Assembly: GCF_035956715.1 (NCBI RefSeq)
Contig: NZ_CP108381.1
Coordinates: 4,682,001 to 4,746,000 of the forward strand
Direction: 5' to 3'
Source of the DNA: Nocardia sp. NBC_01329
GTDB taxonomy: Bacteria > Actinomycetota > Actinomycetes > Mycobacteriales > Mycobacteriaceae
DNA: 64,000 nt
Shown here: piece after piece, positions 36,344 to 45,247 of the stretch
Position numbering within the stretch: position 1 is the stretch's first letter
How the letters are laid out: every line of letters begins with the position of its first letter
Made by a program: the position numbers and the translations under genes
Notes under the pieces: model-generated
Told to the model about the DNA's origin: nothing
The model's database searches: none
The model's input: the letters and a program-made list of their open reading frames with translations, nothing else

Positions 36344-37025
36344 CCCGGCCCGGGCACCGCGTCCGGGCCGGCATCACAAGGCGGGTCCGCTGTCGCGTGC
36401 TGCCCGCCGATCCGTAGCCCGACCCCCTCGGGTTCGTCCGGCGGGACGCGGCGACGGAATCGAGGAACAAACGAACCGGTATATCTTTTCACTGCCGTCG
36501 AATTTCGCGATAAAACAGCACCGGGTTTCATGAAAAAACGGTGTCGGAATTCATGATAATTTCGTCGCATTCGGTGATAAAAACACTCCATCCGAATCCT
36601 GAGCTGTGCATACGATTCGTAATCCACTGTTGCATATGACGTTCCGGAGACGTACCTTGGCGAGTGGATCGTTCCGATCGATCAACGCAAGGGAAAATAT
36701 GAATAATTCTTGATTACCCGTGAGAATGTCGGCGAAAACCGGCGACACTCCCGATATCGAATGCATTTACGTCACCGGTAGCGGTGAACCACACCTGCGG
36801 CGTCCGTCACTCCGAACTCGGGGTCCCGATCGGCACCGCCGGCGAAGTTTCGGGCGAAAGCTCCGGCCGGAGCAACGTCCCCGTCCGTACCCGCTGACAG
36901 CCGAAAGCCGGCAGCGGAGTCACCGGACGGCAACTCTCAGCACACCCACCTCACTCGGCGGCATTACCCCGCCCGGCGTCGATCGGTCGTGCCCACCGAA
37001 CATATCCAGCAGAAGGACACCCCTC
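36344..37025. other. 682-bp non-coding, partly AT-rich region
   Basis: The left part holds a hairpin right after the IS-derived gene. From about 36460 to 36720 the DNA is clearly richer in A and T than anywhere else in the window and contains TTTCATGAAA (within 36520-36540) and a second TTCATGA at 36549. The right part (36720-37025) is an open frame in the same phase as the IPT gene but with no domain and odd codon use. I treat it as leader DNA, not coding. Confidence 0.5.
36345..36371 (+). terminator. hairpin after IstA-IstB fusion gene
   Basis: 9-bp perfect stem (CCGGCCCGG and its complement) with a 9-nt loop, starting 2 nt after the stop. No T tract. Confidence 0.45.
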
Positions 37026-37769
37026 ATGCCCATCTCTCCGAACCAGGGATCGACCGCCGGCGGCACTACCGTCACCATCACCGGCGTCAACCTCGCCGGC
37101 GCCACCGCCGTACGTTTCGGTACCAAATCGGCCACCATCACAGCCAATACACCCACCTCGATCACGGCCACCTCCCCCTCGGGGGCCGGCACAGTCGGGG
37201 TAACCGTCACCACACCGGGCGGGACCAGCAATCCACTGTCGTTCTTCTACATCGGCCCGCCGTTCAAATCGAGCCTGTCTCCTGTCTCGGGAGTCACCGC
37301 CGGCGGCGATACGGTGACTATCACCGGAACCGGTTTGGCCACAGCCACTTCCGTGTCCTTCGGTGCCAATTCCGCGACTCCGACCGTGGTGAACGACGGC
37401 GTGCTGACCGTAGTCGTGCCCGCGGGCGCGGCGGCGGGTTCGGTCGGTGTCACCGTCACCGCCGCGGGTGGGACCAGCAACGGTCTTTCGTACACCTACG
37501 TGGACGCGCCCACTCTCGGCACCCCGAGCCCCGCCTCCGGCCCGGCCTCCGGTGGCACCGCGGTGACCATCCCCGGCACCGGCCTGACCGAGACCGAATC
37601 GGTTACGTTCGACGGTGTCCTGGCACCGTTCAGCGTTCTCTCCGATACGGCTCTCGTGGCGGTGACGCCACCGGGAACCGCCGGTGCCGTCGATATCGTC
37701 GTCACCACCGCAGGTGGCAACGCAACCGTGACCGACGCGTTCACCTATATCGCCGGACCCGGTATCTGA
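37026..37769 (+). CDS. protein of three IPT/TIG domains
   Basis: 247 residues made almost wholly of three immunoglobulin-like IPT/TIG repeats, each opening with a P.S/G..GG.TVTITG pattern (GTTVTITGVNLAGATAVRFG; GDTVTITGTGLATATSVSFG; GTAVTIPGTGLTETESVTFD) and closing near GTSN-LSYTYV. There is no signal peptide, membrane segment or cysteine. AGAAGGA precedes the ATG at 37026. Two hairpins separate it from a second, longer IPT protein. Such repeats usually form surface fibres or binding modules; how it would leave the cell is unclear. Confidence 0.85.
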   Translation: MPISPNQGSTAGGTTVTITGVNLAGATAVRFGTKSATITANTPTSITATSPSGAGTVGVTVTTPGGTSNPLSFFYIGPPFKSSLSPVSGVTAGGDTVTITGTGLATATSVSFGANSATPTVVNDGVLTVVVPAGAAAGSVGVTVTAAGGTSNGLSYTYVDAPTLGTPSPASGPASGGTAVTIPGTGLTETESVTFDGVLAPFSVLSDTALVAVTPPGTAGAVDIVVTTAGGNATVTDAFTYIAGPGI

Positions 37770-37777
37770 CCGGTCAT

Positions 37778-37797
37778 CCGGGCCGTTGACGGCCCGG
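37778..37797 (+). terminator. hairpin after first IPT gene
   Basis: 9-bp stem CCGGGCCGT with its complement and a very short loop, 9 nt after the stop codon. Confidence 0.5.
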
Positions 37798-37801
37798 AGC
37801 A

Positions 37802-37835
37802 TCCCGGGCAGGGCAAGTCACTGCTCTGCCCGGGA
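37802..37835 (+). terminator. second hairpin between IPT genes
   Basis: 10-bp arms TCCCGGGCAG and complement around a 14-nt loop, directly after the first hairpin. Together they may end or attenuate transcription before the second IPT gene. Confidence 0.5.
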
Positions 37836-37915
37836 CCGGAATCCCTCAGCGCTCGAACCGCCCTCGCCCCCGGCCGGGCGGGGGCTCCTCCGCCCGCTCT
37901 GAAAGGAGCAACCCC

Positions 37916-39412
37916 ATGGCCCCCACCCTGACCTCCCTGTCGCCGACTTCGGGCCCCCCTTTCGGACTCAACAACGTCACGCTGACCGGCACCGGATTCG
38001 TCGGTATCGTCACGGCTGTGCGTTTCGGCACCACGGCAACCACCTTCACGGTCGACTCCAGCACCCAGATCACCGCGATCGCCCCGCCCGGCACCGGAAC
38101 CGTGCAGGTCACCGTCAGCACCGGGGCCGGCACCAGCAACGGGCTTCCCTACACCTATGCCACGATCCCGACGCTGACCGGGATCAGCCCCACGCAGGGA
38201 CCCACAACCGGCGGCACCTCGGTGACGCTCACCGGCACCAGTTTCACCGGAGCCACCGCCGTCACTTTCGGCGCCACCCCCGCAACGAGTTTCACCGTGA
38301 ACTCCGGCACCCAGATCACGGCCACCGCCCCACCCGGCACGGGTACCGTGCAGGTCACCGTCACCACCGGCGTCGGTACCAGCAACGGCGCGTCCTACAC
38401 CTACGTCGTGGTCCCGACGCTCACCTCGGTCAACCCGAATCTAGGGCCGGCGGCCGGACTCAACAGCGTCACACTCACCGGCACCGGATTCGCCGGTACC
38501 GTCACGGCCGTGCGTTTCGGCACCACGACAACCACCTTCACGGTCGACTCCAGCACCCAGATCACCGCCACCGCCCCACCCGGCACCGGAACCGTACAGG
38601 TCACCGTCACCACCACCGGCGGCACCACGAACGGACTTCCGTACACCTATGCCACGGTCCCGACGCTGACCGGGATCAGCCCCACGCAGGGACCCACAAC
38701 CGGCGGCACCACCGTCACACTCACCGGCACCAACCTCACCGGAGCCACCGCGGTCTCCTTCGGCGCCACCCTCGCAACAAGTTTCACCGTGAACTCCAGC
38801 ACCCAGATCACCGCCACCACCCCACCCGGCACGGGGGCCGTACTGGTCACCGTCACCACCGCGGGGACCACCAGTAACGGTCTGCTCTACAGCTATGTCG
38901 CAGTCCCCGCGCTGATCTCCGTCGCTCCGGCTTCGGGGCCGGTGGCGGGCGGTACCCCTGTCACCCTGGTCGGTACCGGCCTGACCGGAACCACCGCGGT
39001 CACCTTCGGCGCCACGCCGGCGACTTCGTTCACGGTCGTCTCCGGCACACAGATCACGGCTACCGCTCCGGCCGGGACCGGCACAGTGCAGGTCAGGGTC
39101 ACCACCGTGGGTGGCACCAGCAACGGGGTTGCCTACACCTACGTCGCCGTGCCCACAATCGGCACGCCGGCCCCTACCGCCGGACCGATTGGCGGCGGGA
39201 CTTCGGTGTCCATCCCCGGTACTGCGCTGACCACCACCGATTCGGTTACTTTCGGCGGTAACCCGGCACCGTTCACGGTCGTGTCCGACACACTGGTCAC
39301 TGCGATCACACCGGCCGGAGCCGCCGGTGCGGTGGACGTGGTGGTCACCACGAGCGGTGGTAGCGCCACCGGAACCGGTGCCTTCACCTACGTCGCGCCA
39401 CCCGAGATCTGA
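37916..39412 (+). CDS. protein of six IPT/TIG domains
   Basis: 498 residues and six IPT/TIG repeats of about 82-84 residues. Each opens near PTLTS/GxSPxxGP, carries VTLTGT.FxGxTAVxFG, then STQITATAPPGTGTVQVTV, and closes near GLPYTYA. Domains 1+2 and 3+4 are near copies, from a 492-bp tandem duplication. There is no signal peptide, no cysteine and very few charged residues. GAAAGGAG precedes the ATG. Its domain 6 closely resembles domain 3 of the upstream IPT protein, so the two genes share an origin. Function is unknown. Confidence 0.87.
   Translation: MAPTLTSLSPTSGPPFGLNNVTLTGTGFVGIVTAVRFGTTATTFTVDSSTQITAIAPPGTGTVQVTVSTGAGTSNGLPYTYATIPTLTGISPTQGPTTGGTSVTLTGTSFTGATAVTFGATPATSFTVNSGTQITATAPPGTGTVQVTVTTGVGTSNGASYTYVVVPTLTSVNPNLGPAAGLNSVTLTGTGFAGTVTAVRFGTTTTTFTVDSSTQITATAPPGTGTVQVTVTTTGGTTNGLPYTYATVPTLTGISPTQGPTTGGTTVTLTGTNLTGATAVSFGATLATSFTVNSSTQITATTPPGTGAVLVTVTTAGTTSNGLLYSYVAVPALISVAPASGPVAGGTPVTLVGTGLTGTTAVTFGATPATSFTVVSGTQITATAPAGTGTVQVRVTTVGGTSNGVAYTYVAVPTIGTPAPTAGPIGGGTSVSIPGTALTTTDSVTFGGNPAPFTVVSDTLVTAITPAGAAGAVDVVVTTSGGSATGTGAFTYVAPPEI
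37922..38905 (+). repeat. 492-bp direct duplication inside IPT gene
   Basis: Two adjacent units, 37922-38413 and 38414-38905, each two IPT domains long. Matching points are 492 bp apart (for example CACCTTCACGG at 38041 and 38533; ACGCTGACCGGGATC at 38171 and 38663). Long runs are identical, so the duplication is recent or kept alike by recombination. Confidence 0.85.
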
Positions 39413-39434
39413 TCGGCCGGCCGAAGCCCCGAAA

Positions 39435-40574
39435 CTACAGGTACATACCGGAATCGGGAGCAGCGGCCGTGACCGCGATATCTCCGTGCCCGTCACGGAG
39501 CGCGACCAGTTCCGCGAGGGTCGCCTCCGTGGCGGCCCCCGCGGCGGGGTGATCACCCAACCAGGTACGGGCCTCGGCGGCCGACAGCTTCCCGATCTCC
39601 AGTTGAGCCAGGCAGCGGCCGGGCCGGGTGACCGCGGGGTGCAGCCGCGAAAGATCCTCGTTGGTGCTGATCGCGACCAGCACATCGCGGCTCTGCCCGA
39701 GCATCCCGTCGGTGAGGTTGAGCAATCGGGAAAGCCCCTGTCCCGAAGAGGATTTCGCCTCGGCGTGGATCAGCTCGTCGCAATCCTCCAGGATCAGCAG
39801 CCGCCAGCGGTCGGCTTGTTCGTCCTCGCCCTCGGCTCCCATCGCCGCACGCATCAGATACCCGGGTTTGGCGAACAACATCTCGGGATCGAGTACGCAA
39901 TCGGCCTGGCACCAATCGGACCAGGATCTGGCCAGCGCCCGCAACGCGGTGGTCTTACCCGTCCCGGGCGGACCGTGCAGCAGAAGCAACCGGCCGCGGA
40001 TATCGGCCGGACGCAATGCCATCAGGCGGTCCAGGGCGCCGGCCACGGTCTTGCTGTAGTTCTCCCGGATCTCCGGCCATTCCGGCGTCGTGACGGTGAG
40101 AACCCGCCGGTTGGCCCCGCGGTCGGCCTGATGCCAGAATCCCATTTTCACCGAGGCCAGGTCGGCCGGGGCCGCCTCCTCGGCATCACGAGTCGCTTCG
40201 GCGATTATGCGTTCGGCCAGGTCGTCACTGGTCGCGGTCACCTCCACGGTGGCCGATTTATCCGCCCACCGATCGGCACGCAGCGCCCACCCCTCACCCA
40301 ATACGAGGATCGACAGTGCCTCGGCTTCGACCATCTGCCGCGCGATCGCCGATCCCGGCGGGCGCAACGGCGCGTCGGCCCGCACCCGTTCCAGTTGCCT
40401 TTTCCGATAGAACGGCTGCACACCCCTGCCGAACAGGCTGAGCGTCAGCATGTCCAGCAGGTCGCGAGGGGTGGAATAGGAGTCGAGAACAGCCGACCAC
40501 GGGAGAGCGTCGGCGGGGTCGGCGGCGGCACTGTCGTTCTCGATCAGGCGCAATGGTTCATGGCGTTCCAGCAT
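39435..40574 (-). CDS. AAA ATPase with N-terminal DUF5925-like domain
   Basis: 379 residues. The N-terminal half matches the DUF5925 type (SYSTPRDLLDMLTLSLFGRG, SILVLGEGWALRADRW). The AAA core has Walker A GPPGTGKTTAL near residue 180, Walker B LLILEDCDELIH, a sensor-1 region VLVAISTNEDLSRLHPAV and arginine finger region TRPGRCLAQ. It is convergent with the six-domain IPT gene, 22 bp stop to stop. Its partner or substrate is unknown; a role as a remodelling ATPase is inference. Confidence 0.85.
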   Translation of the reverse strand: MLERHEPLRLIENDSAAADPADALPWSAVLDSYSTPRDLLDMLTLSLFGRGVQPFYRKRQLERVRADAPLRPPGSAIARQMVEAEALSILVLGEGWALRADRWADKSATVEVTATSDDLAERIIAEATRDAEEAAPADLASVKMGFWHQADRGANRRVLTVTTPEWPEIRENYSKTVAGALDRLMALRPADIRGRLLLLHGPPGTGKTTALRALARSWSDWCQADCVLDPEMLFAKPGYLMRAAMGAEGEDEQADRWRLLILEDCDELIHAEAKSSSGQGLSRLLNLTDGMLGQSRDVLVAISTNEDLSRLHPAVTRPGRCLAQLEIGKLSAAEARTWLGDHPAAGAATEATLAELVALRDGHGDIAVTAAAPDSGMYL

Positions 40575-40727
40575 CGCCGTCCATCATCGGCCCGGAACCG
40601 GAGACCGTCCACCGGTTTTCCGGCCGCCCGGCGGGCACGGTGATCCCGCTCGATTCCCGGTACGAACCAACGGGACTGCAGCAGTTTGGCTCCGGGACTC
40701 GCCATCGACCGACCGTACAACAGCACA

Positions 40728-40768
40728 ACGGCCCCGGGCGCGGTGGTGAACCGCGTAACCGGGGCCGT
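40728..40768 (-). terminator. hairpin downstream of pntB
   Basis: 10-bp arms ACGGCCCCGG and complement enclosing a second small stem (CGCGGT/ACCGCG). It lies 17 nt past the pntB stop on the minus strand. Confidence 0.55.
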
Positions 40769-40784
40769 GGTGACTACCGCGCGA

Positions 40785-42206
40785 TTACAGCGCCTTCAAC
40801 TCCTCGGTGACCGCACCGACGGATTTCTTCGCGTCCCCGAACAGCATCGAGGTGTGATCGGAGTAGAACAGCGGATTGTCGATACCGGCGAAACCGCTGT
40901 TCATCGAGCGCTTCAGCACGATCACCGATTTGGCCTGGTCGACATTGAGGATCGGCATCCCGTAGATCGGGCTGGTGGAATCCTCGCGGGCGGCGGGATT
41001 GGTGACATCGTTGGCGCCGATGACCAGGGCGACATCGGTTCGGCCGAATTCGCCGTTGATATCGTCCATTTCCTTCATGGCGTCGTAGGACACCTCCGCC
41101 TCGGCCAGCAGCACGTTCATATGGCCGGGCATCCGGCCCGCGACCGGATGGATCGCGTACTTGACCTCGACCCCCTTGGCCTCCAGCAGCGCCGCCATCT
41201 CCTTGACAGCGTGCTGCGCCTGGGCGACGGCCATACCGTAGCCGGGCACCACGATCACCTGGTTGGCGTAGGCCATCTGGATCGCGGCGTCGGCGGCCGA
41301 GGTGGCCTTGGCCTGCTTCTGTTCACCGTCACCGGAACCTGCGACCGCACCGCCGCCGCCACCGAAGCCGCCCGCCACGATCGCCGGAATGGACCGGTTC
41401 ATCGCCTTGGCCATCAGGTTGGTCAGGATGGTGCCGGACGCGCCGACGATCATGCCGGCCACGATCATGGCGGTGTTGTTCAGCGCCAGACCGGCGGCCG
41501 CCGCGGACAGCCCGGTGAGGGCATTGAGCAGCGAGATCACCACCGGCATATCCGCGCCGCCGATCGGCAGCACCACCATCAAGCCCAGCACACCGGCGGC
41601 CAGCAGCAGACCGACCATCCACCACTGCGATGCCCCACCGTCGGCGGCACCGAGCCCGATGACCACCGCCGCCGTGACAGCGGCCACCAGCAGCACCAGG
41701 TTCACCAGCTGCTGCAGCTTCCCGAGCCCGATCGGGCGGCCGGGCAGGATCTCCTGCAGTTTGCCGAACGCGATCACCGAACCCCAGAACGAGATCGAAC
41801 CGATGATCGCGGCGAACAGCGAGCCGACGATGATGTGCACCGTGGGTTCCTCGCCGTGCTGGAACGCCGAGAAACCGGTGGTGTCGATGAATTCGGCCCA
41901 GGCGATGAGGGCGACCGTACCGCCGCCGACACCGTTGAACGCCGCCACCAGCTGCGGCATCGCGGTCATCTTGGTGTAGCGCGCGGGCGGAACACCCAGC
42001 ACCACACCGACGACAAGACCGGCCACGATCAGGATCCAGTTGGTGCTGTCGCGCACCGCGATCAGAGTGGCGATCACCGCGATCGCCATACCGGCCGCCG
42101 CGATCCAGTTGCCCCGGACGGCGGTCTTCGGACCGGTCAGCCCCATCAGACCGTAGATGAACAGGGCGAAGGACAGGATGTAGAGAATATCGACCAGATT
42201 GTCCAT
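40785..42206 (-). CDS. pntB: NAD(P) transhydrogenase beta subunit
   Basis: 473 residues. Nine or so membrane helices with Gly-rich segments (FNGVGGGTVALIAWAEF) fill the first 290 residues. The NADP-binding domain follows: VIVVPGYGMAVAQAQHAVKEM, HPVAGRMPGHMNVLLAEA, VALVIGANDVTNPAARED and SMNSGFAGIDNPLFY. It couples proton entry to hydride transfer from NADH to NADP. It starts 3 bp after the pntAb stop. Confidence 0.97.
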   Translation of the reverse strand: MDNLVDILYILSFALFIYGLMGLTGPKTAVRGNWIAAAGMAIAVIATLIAVRDSTNWILIVAGLVVGVVLGVPPARYTKMTAMPQLVAAFNGVGGGTVALIAWAEFIDTTGFSAFQHGEEPTVHIIVGSLFAAIIGSISFWGSVIAFGKLQEILPGRPIGLGKLQQLVNLVLLVAAVTAAVVIGLGAADGGASQWWMVGLLLAAGVLGLMVVLPIGGADMPVVISLLNALTGLSAAAAGLALNNTAMIVAGMIVGASGTILTNLMAKAMNRSIPAIVAGGFGGGGGAVAGSGDGEQKQAKATSAADAAIQMAYANQVIVVPGYGMAVAQAQHAVKEMAALLEAKGVEVKYAIHPVAGRMPGHMNVLLAEAEVSYDAMKEMDDINGEFGRTDVALVIGANDVTNPAAREDSTSPIYGMPILNVDQAKSVIVLKRSMNSGFAGIDNPLFYSDHTSMLFGDAKKSVGAVTEELKAL

Positions 42207-42209
42207 GGG

Positions 42210-42533
42210 TCACTTACCTGCCTTCTCGGCACCCGCGGCGGGCTTCTTACCCTTGAACATGCCCAGCATCCGGTCGGTGACCACGAAACCACCGATCACG
42301 TTGAGCGTTCCGAACACCACGGCCACGAACAGGATGGCCTGCACCCCGATCGAGGGATCCTCCACCCGCCCGAGGGTGACCAGCGCGCCCAGCACCACGA
42401 TGCCGTGGATGGCGTTGGTACCCGACATGAGCGGGGTGTGCAGGGTATTGGGGACCTTGGAGATCACCGCGAAACCCACGAATCCGGACAGCACCAGAAT
42501 CGCGATATTCGCCAGCAGCTCGGTGTACATCAC
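42210..42533 (-). CDS. pntAb: NAD(P) transhydrogenase alpha-2 (membrane) subunit
   Basis: 107 residues with three to four membrane helices (ANIAILVLSGFVGFAVIS; GTNAIHGIVVLGALVTLG; ILFVAVVFGTLNVIGGFVVTDRML) and a basic tail. This is the split-subunit form, equivalent to the C-terminal membrane part of one-piece PntA. It overlaps the pntAa stop by 4 bp. Confidence 0.95.
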   Translation of the reverse strand: MMYTELLANIAILVLSGFVGFAVISKVPNTLHTPLMSGTNAIHGIVVLGALVTLGRVEDPSIGVQAILFVAVVFGTLNVIGGFVVTDRMLGMFKGKKPAAGAEKAGK

Positions 42534-43642
42534 TGCGCCTTCGTTGTCGGTTCGGCGTCACGGGTGACGCAGGAATCGGCCAGCACCTGGTCGGAGAAGT
42601 CCGGTTTCAGTTCGCCCTCGGCGAGCATCAGTTCCAGCAGCGCGGCGACGTTCTTCGAGTACAGCTCGCTGGCGTGCTCGGGCATCGTGGCGGGCAGGTT
42701 CAGCGGCGAGCAGATCGTCACATCGTGCTTCACCACGGTCTCGCCGGGCTCGGTGAGTTCACAGTTGCCGCCGGTCTCCCCGGCGAGGTCGACGATGACA
42801 CTGCCCGGTTTCATCCCGGCCACCGCGGCGGCGGTCACCAGCCGCGGTGCCGGGCGGCCGGGAACGAGGGCGGTCGTGATCACGACGTCGAAACCCTTGA
42901 TGGCGTCCTCGAGTGCCTGCTGCTGCTTGTCCTTCTCCGCATCGGTGAGTTCGCGGGCGTAGCCGCCCTCACCGGCGGCGTCGATACCGAGATCGAGCCA
43001 CTGGGCGCCCACCGAACGCACCTGGTCGGCGACCTCGGGCCGCACGTCGTAGCCGGTGGTCCGGCCGCCCAGGCGTTTCGCGGTGGCCAGTGCCTGCAAT
43101 CCGGCCACGCCCACACCGAGTACCAGCACGGTCGCCGGTTTCACGGTTCCGGCCGCGGTGGTGAGCATCGGGAAGAAGCGGGTCGATTCCGACGCCGCCA
43201 GCAGTACTGCCTTGTACCCGGCCACATTGGCCTGCGAGGACAGCGCATCCATCACCTGGGCGCGCGAGATCCGCGGAATGGACTCCACCGCGAACGCCTG
43301 CACTTCGGCTTTCTTCAGCGCGTCGATCTGGTTGTCGGCGTTGCGCGGGGCGAGGAACCCGATGAGCGTCTGCCCCGAGGACAGTTTGCCCACTTCGGCG
43401 TCGCTGGGCGGAGCAACCTTGACGACCACCTCGGCCGACCAGGGATCCCCGATCGTCGCACCGGCTTCCTCGTAGGCGGTATCGGGAATGAGCGCGCCCG
43501 ATCCGGCTCCGGCCTCGACCACGACCTCCACGCCCTGCTTCACCAGGGTGGGAATGATCTTCGGAACCAAGGCGACCCGCCGCTCGCCCGCGGCGGATTC
43601 GCGAACGACGCCGACACGCGCCCCGCGCGGCGACGAATCGCT
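42530..43642 (-). CDS. pntAa: NAD(P) transhydrogenase alpha-1 subunit
   Basis: About 370 residues, soluble NAD-binding dI domain. RVGVVRESAAGERRVALVP at the N-terminus, PRISRAQVMDALSSQANVAG, nucleotide loop VLGVGVAGLQALATAKRLG, and DLAGETGGNCELTEPG. The GTG at 43642 gives the usual short N-terminus; a GTG at 43690 is in frame with AGGAAG upstream. First gene of pntAa-pntAb-pntB. Confidence 0.95.
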   Translation of the reverse strand, partial: SDSSPRGARVGVVRESAAGERRVALVPKIIPTLVKQGVEVVVEAGAGSGALIPDTAYEEAGATIGDPWSAEVVVKVAPPSDAEVGKLSSGQTLIGFLAPRNADNQIDALKKAEVQAFAVESIPRISRAQVMDALSSQANVAGYKAVLLAASESTRFFPMLTTAAGTVKPATVLVLGVGVAGLQALATAKRLGGRTTGYDVRPEVADQVRSVGAQWLDLGIDAAGEGGYARELTDAEKDKQQQALEDAIKGFDVVITTALVPGRPAPRLVTAAAVAGMKPGSVIVDLAGETGGNCELTEPGETVVKHDVTICSPLNLPATMPEHASELYSKNVAALLELMLAEGELKPDFSDQVLADSCVTRDAEPTTKAQ

Positions 43643-43971
43643 CACGGGACGTGTCTCTTCCCCCCCTACTCCCACCCGAGTTGTCTCCACTTGTCTACTT
43701 CCCTCTCCTACTGTTCGGTCCGCCGATCAACGGCGCCGGGCGGAGGTGCCCTGGGACACCACCGCCCGAAATCCTGGCAACCGTACATCGACCGAAGTGA
43801 GATTAGCTGAGATGCCCGTCACATTTCGCCTGCGCGTCCGGTTGTCTTCGCATCGGTAAATCCTGATCACGGGCCATATCCGCAGAAGCGTTCCCAGGAG
43901 TTTGAAAAGTTTGCCAAGCCGATCCGCCCACACCGGGACCCGATTCGTCCTTACGCCGTAGAGTGCGGCCT
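43643..43971. other. 329-bp divergent gap between pntAa and HIT gene
   Basis: Holds the promoters of both genes. Apart from the leaderless -10 box at 43959 I see no strong repeat, RNA or gene in it. Confidence 0.5.
43959..43964 (+). promoter_or_regulatory. -10 box of HIT gene, leaderless
   Basis: TAGAGT, 7 nt before the GTG at 43972, with no Shine-Dalgarno. Confidence 0.4.
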
Positions 43972-44400
43972 GTGAGCGACTGCGTTTTCTGCGGGATCGT
44001 GGCCGGCACCGCACCGGCTCATCGGGTATACGAGGACGACACAGTGGCCGCGTTCCTCGATATCCGGCCGATCACTCGCGGCCACACGTTGGTTGTCCCG
44101 AAGCGGCATGCCACCGACCTGTCCGAACTGGACGCCGGGACCGGGGTGGAGCTGTTCCGGGTCGGCCATCGCATCGCCCGGGCGGTGCAGGGTCCGGGGT
44201 TCGCCGCCGACGGCGCGAATCTGCTGATCAACGACGGCAAGGCCGCGTTCCAGACGGTCGCGCACGTGCATCTGCACGTCATTCCGCGCAGCCACGGCGA
44301 TAAGTTCCGGTTCGCGACCGGGCTCGTCCTACGCCGCTCACACGAACCGGAGCGCGTCGCCGCGACGCTGCGCGCGGACCTGGCCGCCCTCGACATGTAG
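43972..44400 (+). CDS. HIT-family nucleotide hydrolase/transferase
   Basis: 142 residues. SDCVFCGIVAG at the start is the usual zinc/cap segment, VVPKRHATDL is in the middle, and the histidine triad reads AHVHLHVIPR. It hydrolyses a phosphoramidate or dinucleoside phosphate; the substrate is not determined by sequence. Followed by a GTG-start gene 9 bp later. Confidence 0.93.
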   Translation: MSDCVFCGIVAGTAPAHRVYEDDTVAAFLDIRPITRGHTLVVPKRHATDLSELDAGTGVELFRVGHRIARAVQGPGFAADGANLLINDGKAAFQTVAHVHLHVIPRSHGDKFRFATGLVLRRSHEPERVAATLRADLAALDM

Positions 44401-44409
44401 GAGGACCCC

Positions 44410-45246
44410 GTGACCGATACCCTCGACCGAACCGAACTCACCGCACGGTTGTCCGAGCAGTTCGACGCCCTCGCCGATCTGGTTTCCGGCCTCGACGAGA
44501 ACCGTTGGCGCACACCGTCACCACTACCGGGATGGACCGTGTTCGATGTGCTGAGCCATGTGATCGGCACCGAATCGCTGCTGCTCGGGGACGAACCGCC
44601 GGCCCGTGATCCGCAATCCCCCGATATCGATGTGGAGACCCTGCCGCATGTCCGCAACGAGATCGGTGTCCTCAACGAGATCTGGGTGCAGCGGCTGCGT
44701 CCGCGGCCGGGCGCCGAACTGCTCGACCTGTACCGGGAGGTGACCGGCCGCCGCCGTGCGGCGCTGGGCGCCATGGACGACGCGGCATGGACTACGCCGT
44801 CTCCGTCGCCGATCGGCGAGGTGCCCTACGCGCGATTCATGCGGGTGCGGTTGTTCGACTGCTGGATGCACGAACTCGATATCGCCGACGCGCTGGGGGA
44901 ACAGGTCGACGAGGGCGGCACGCGCGGTGAACTCGCCTTCGCCGAATTCGCGCGATCGCTGCCCCGGGTGGTCGCGAAACGCGGTAAGGCGCCGGCCGGT
45001 TCGCTGATCACACTGGAACTCACCGGACCGCTCGCACGGACCCTGCACATCGAGATCGGTGACCGCGCCCGCTATACGGAAGCGCCCGCCGGGGAACCCA
45101 CCGTGAGGGTGGAACTGGACTCCGGCCTGCTGGTCCGGCTCGGCGGCGGCCGGGTCGATGCCGAATCGGCGCTGGACCGAATCACTTTCCGCGGCGATTC
45201 GGGGCTGGGCCACCAGGTGGTCCGCAATCTCGCGTTCACCATCTGA
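44410..45246 (+). CDS. maleylpyruvate isomerase-family mycothiol-dependent enzyme
   Basis: 278 residues. DinB-like four-helix bundle with metal-binding histidines in FDVLSHVIGTE and CWMHELDIADALGEQ, preceded by LPGWTVFD, as in the mycothiol-dependent metal-binding domain. The C-terminal 80 residues form a sterol-carrier-like domain (LLVRLGGGRVDAE). GTG start with AGGAGGA upstream. The thiol cofactor and reaction are inferred from the family. Confidence 0.87.
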   Translation: MTDTLDRTELTARLSEQFDALADLVSGLDENRWRTPSPLPGWTVFDVLSHVIGTESLLLGDEPPARDPQSPDIDVETLPHVRNEIGVLNEIWVQRLRPRPGAELLDLYREVTGRRRAALGAMDDAAWTTPSPSPIGEVPYARFMRVRLFDCWMHELDIADALGEQVDEGGTRGELAFAEFARSLPRVVAKRGKAPAGSLITLELTGPLARTLHIEIGDRARYTEAPAGEPTVRVELDSGLLVRLGGGRVDAESALDRITFRGDSGLGHQVVRNLAFTI

Positions 45247-45247
45247 G

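Noticed and set aside
36720..37025. 102-codon N-terminal extension of the first IPT gene
   Set aside because: No domain, Arg/Pro-rich, and a clear ribosome-binding site precedes the ATG at 37026.
37922..39400. CRISPR-like regular repeats
   Set aside because: The periodicity is that of translated IPT domains (about 246 and 492 bp) in one frame, with no short identical repeats and unique spacers.
38441..39685. 414-codon minus-strand open frame
   Set aside because: Antisense to the repeated IPT gene; the apparent regularity comes from the IPT repeats themselves.
40686..42962. 758-codon plus-strand open frame
   Set aside because: Antisense to the pnt genes; low-complexity His/Asp/Gly composition.
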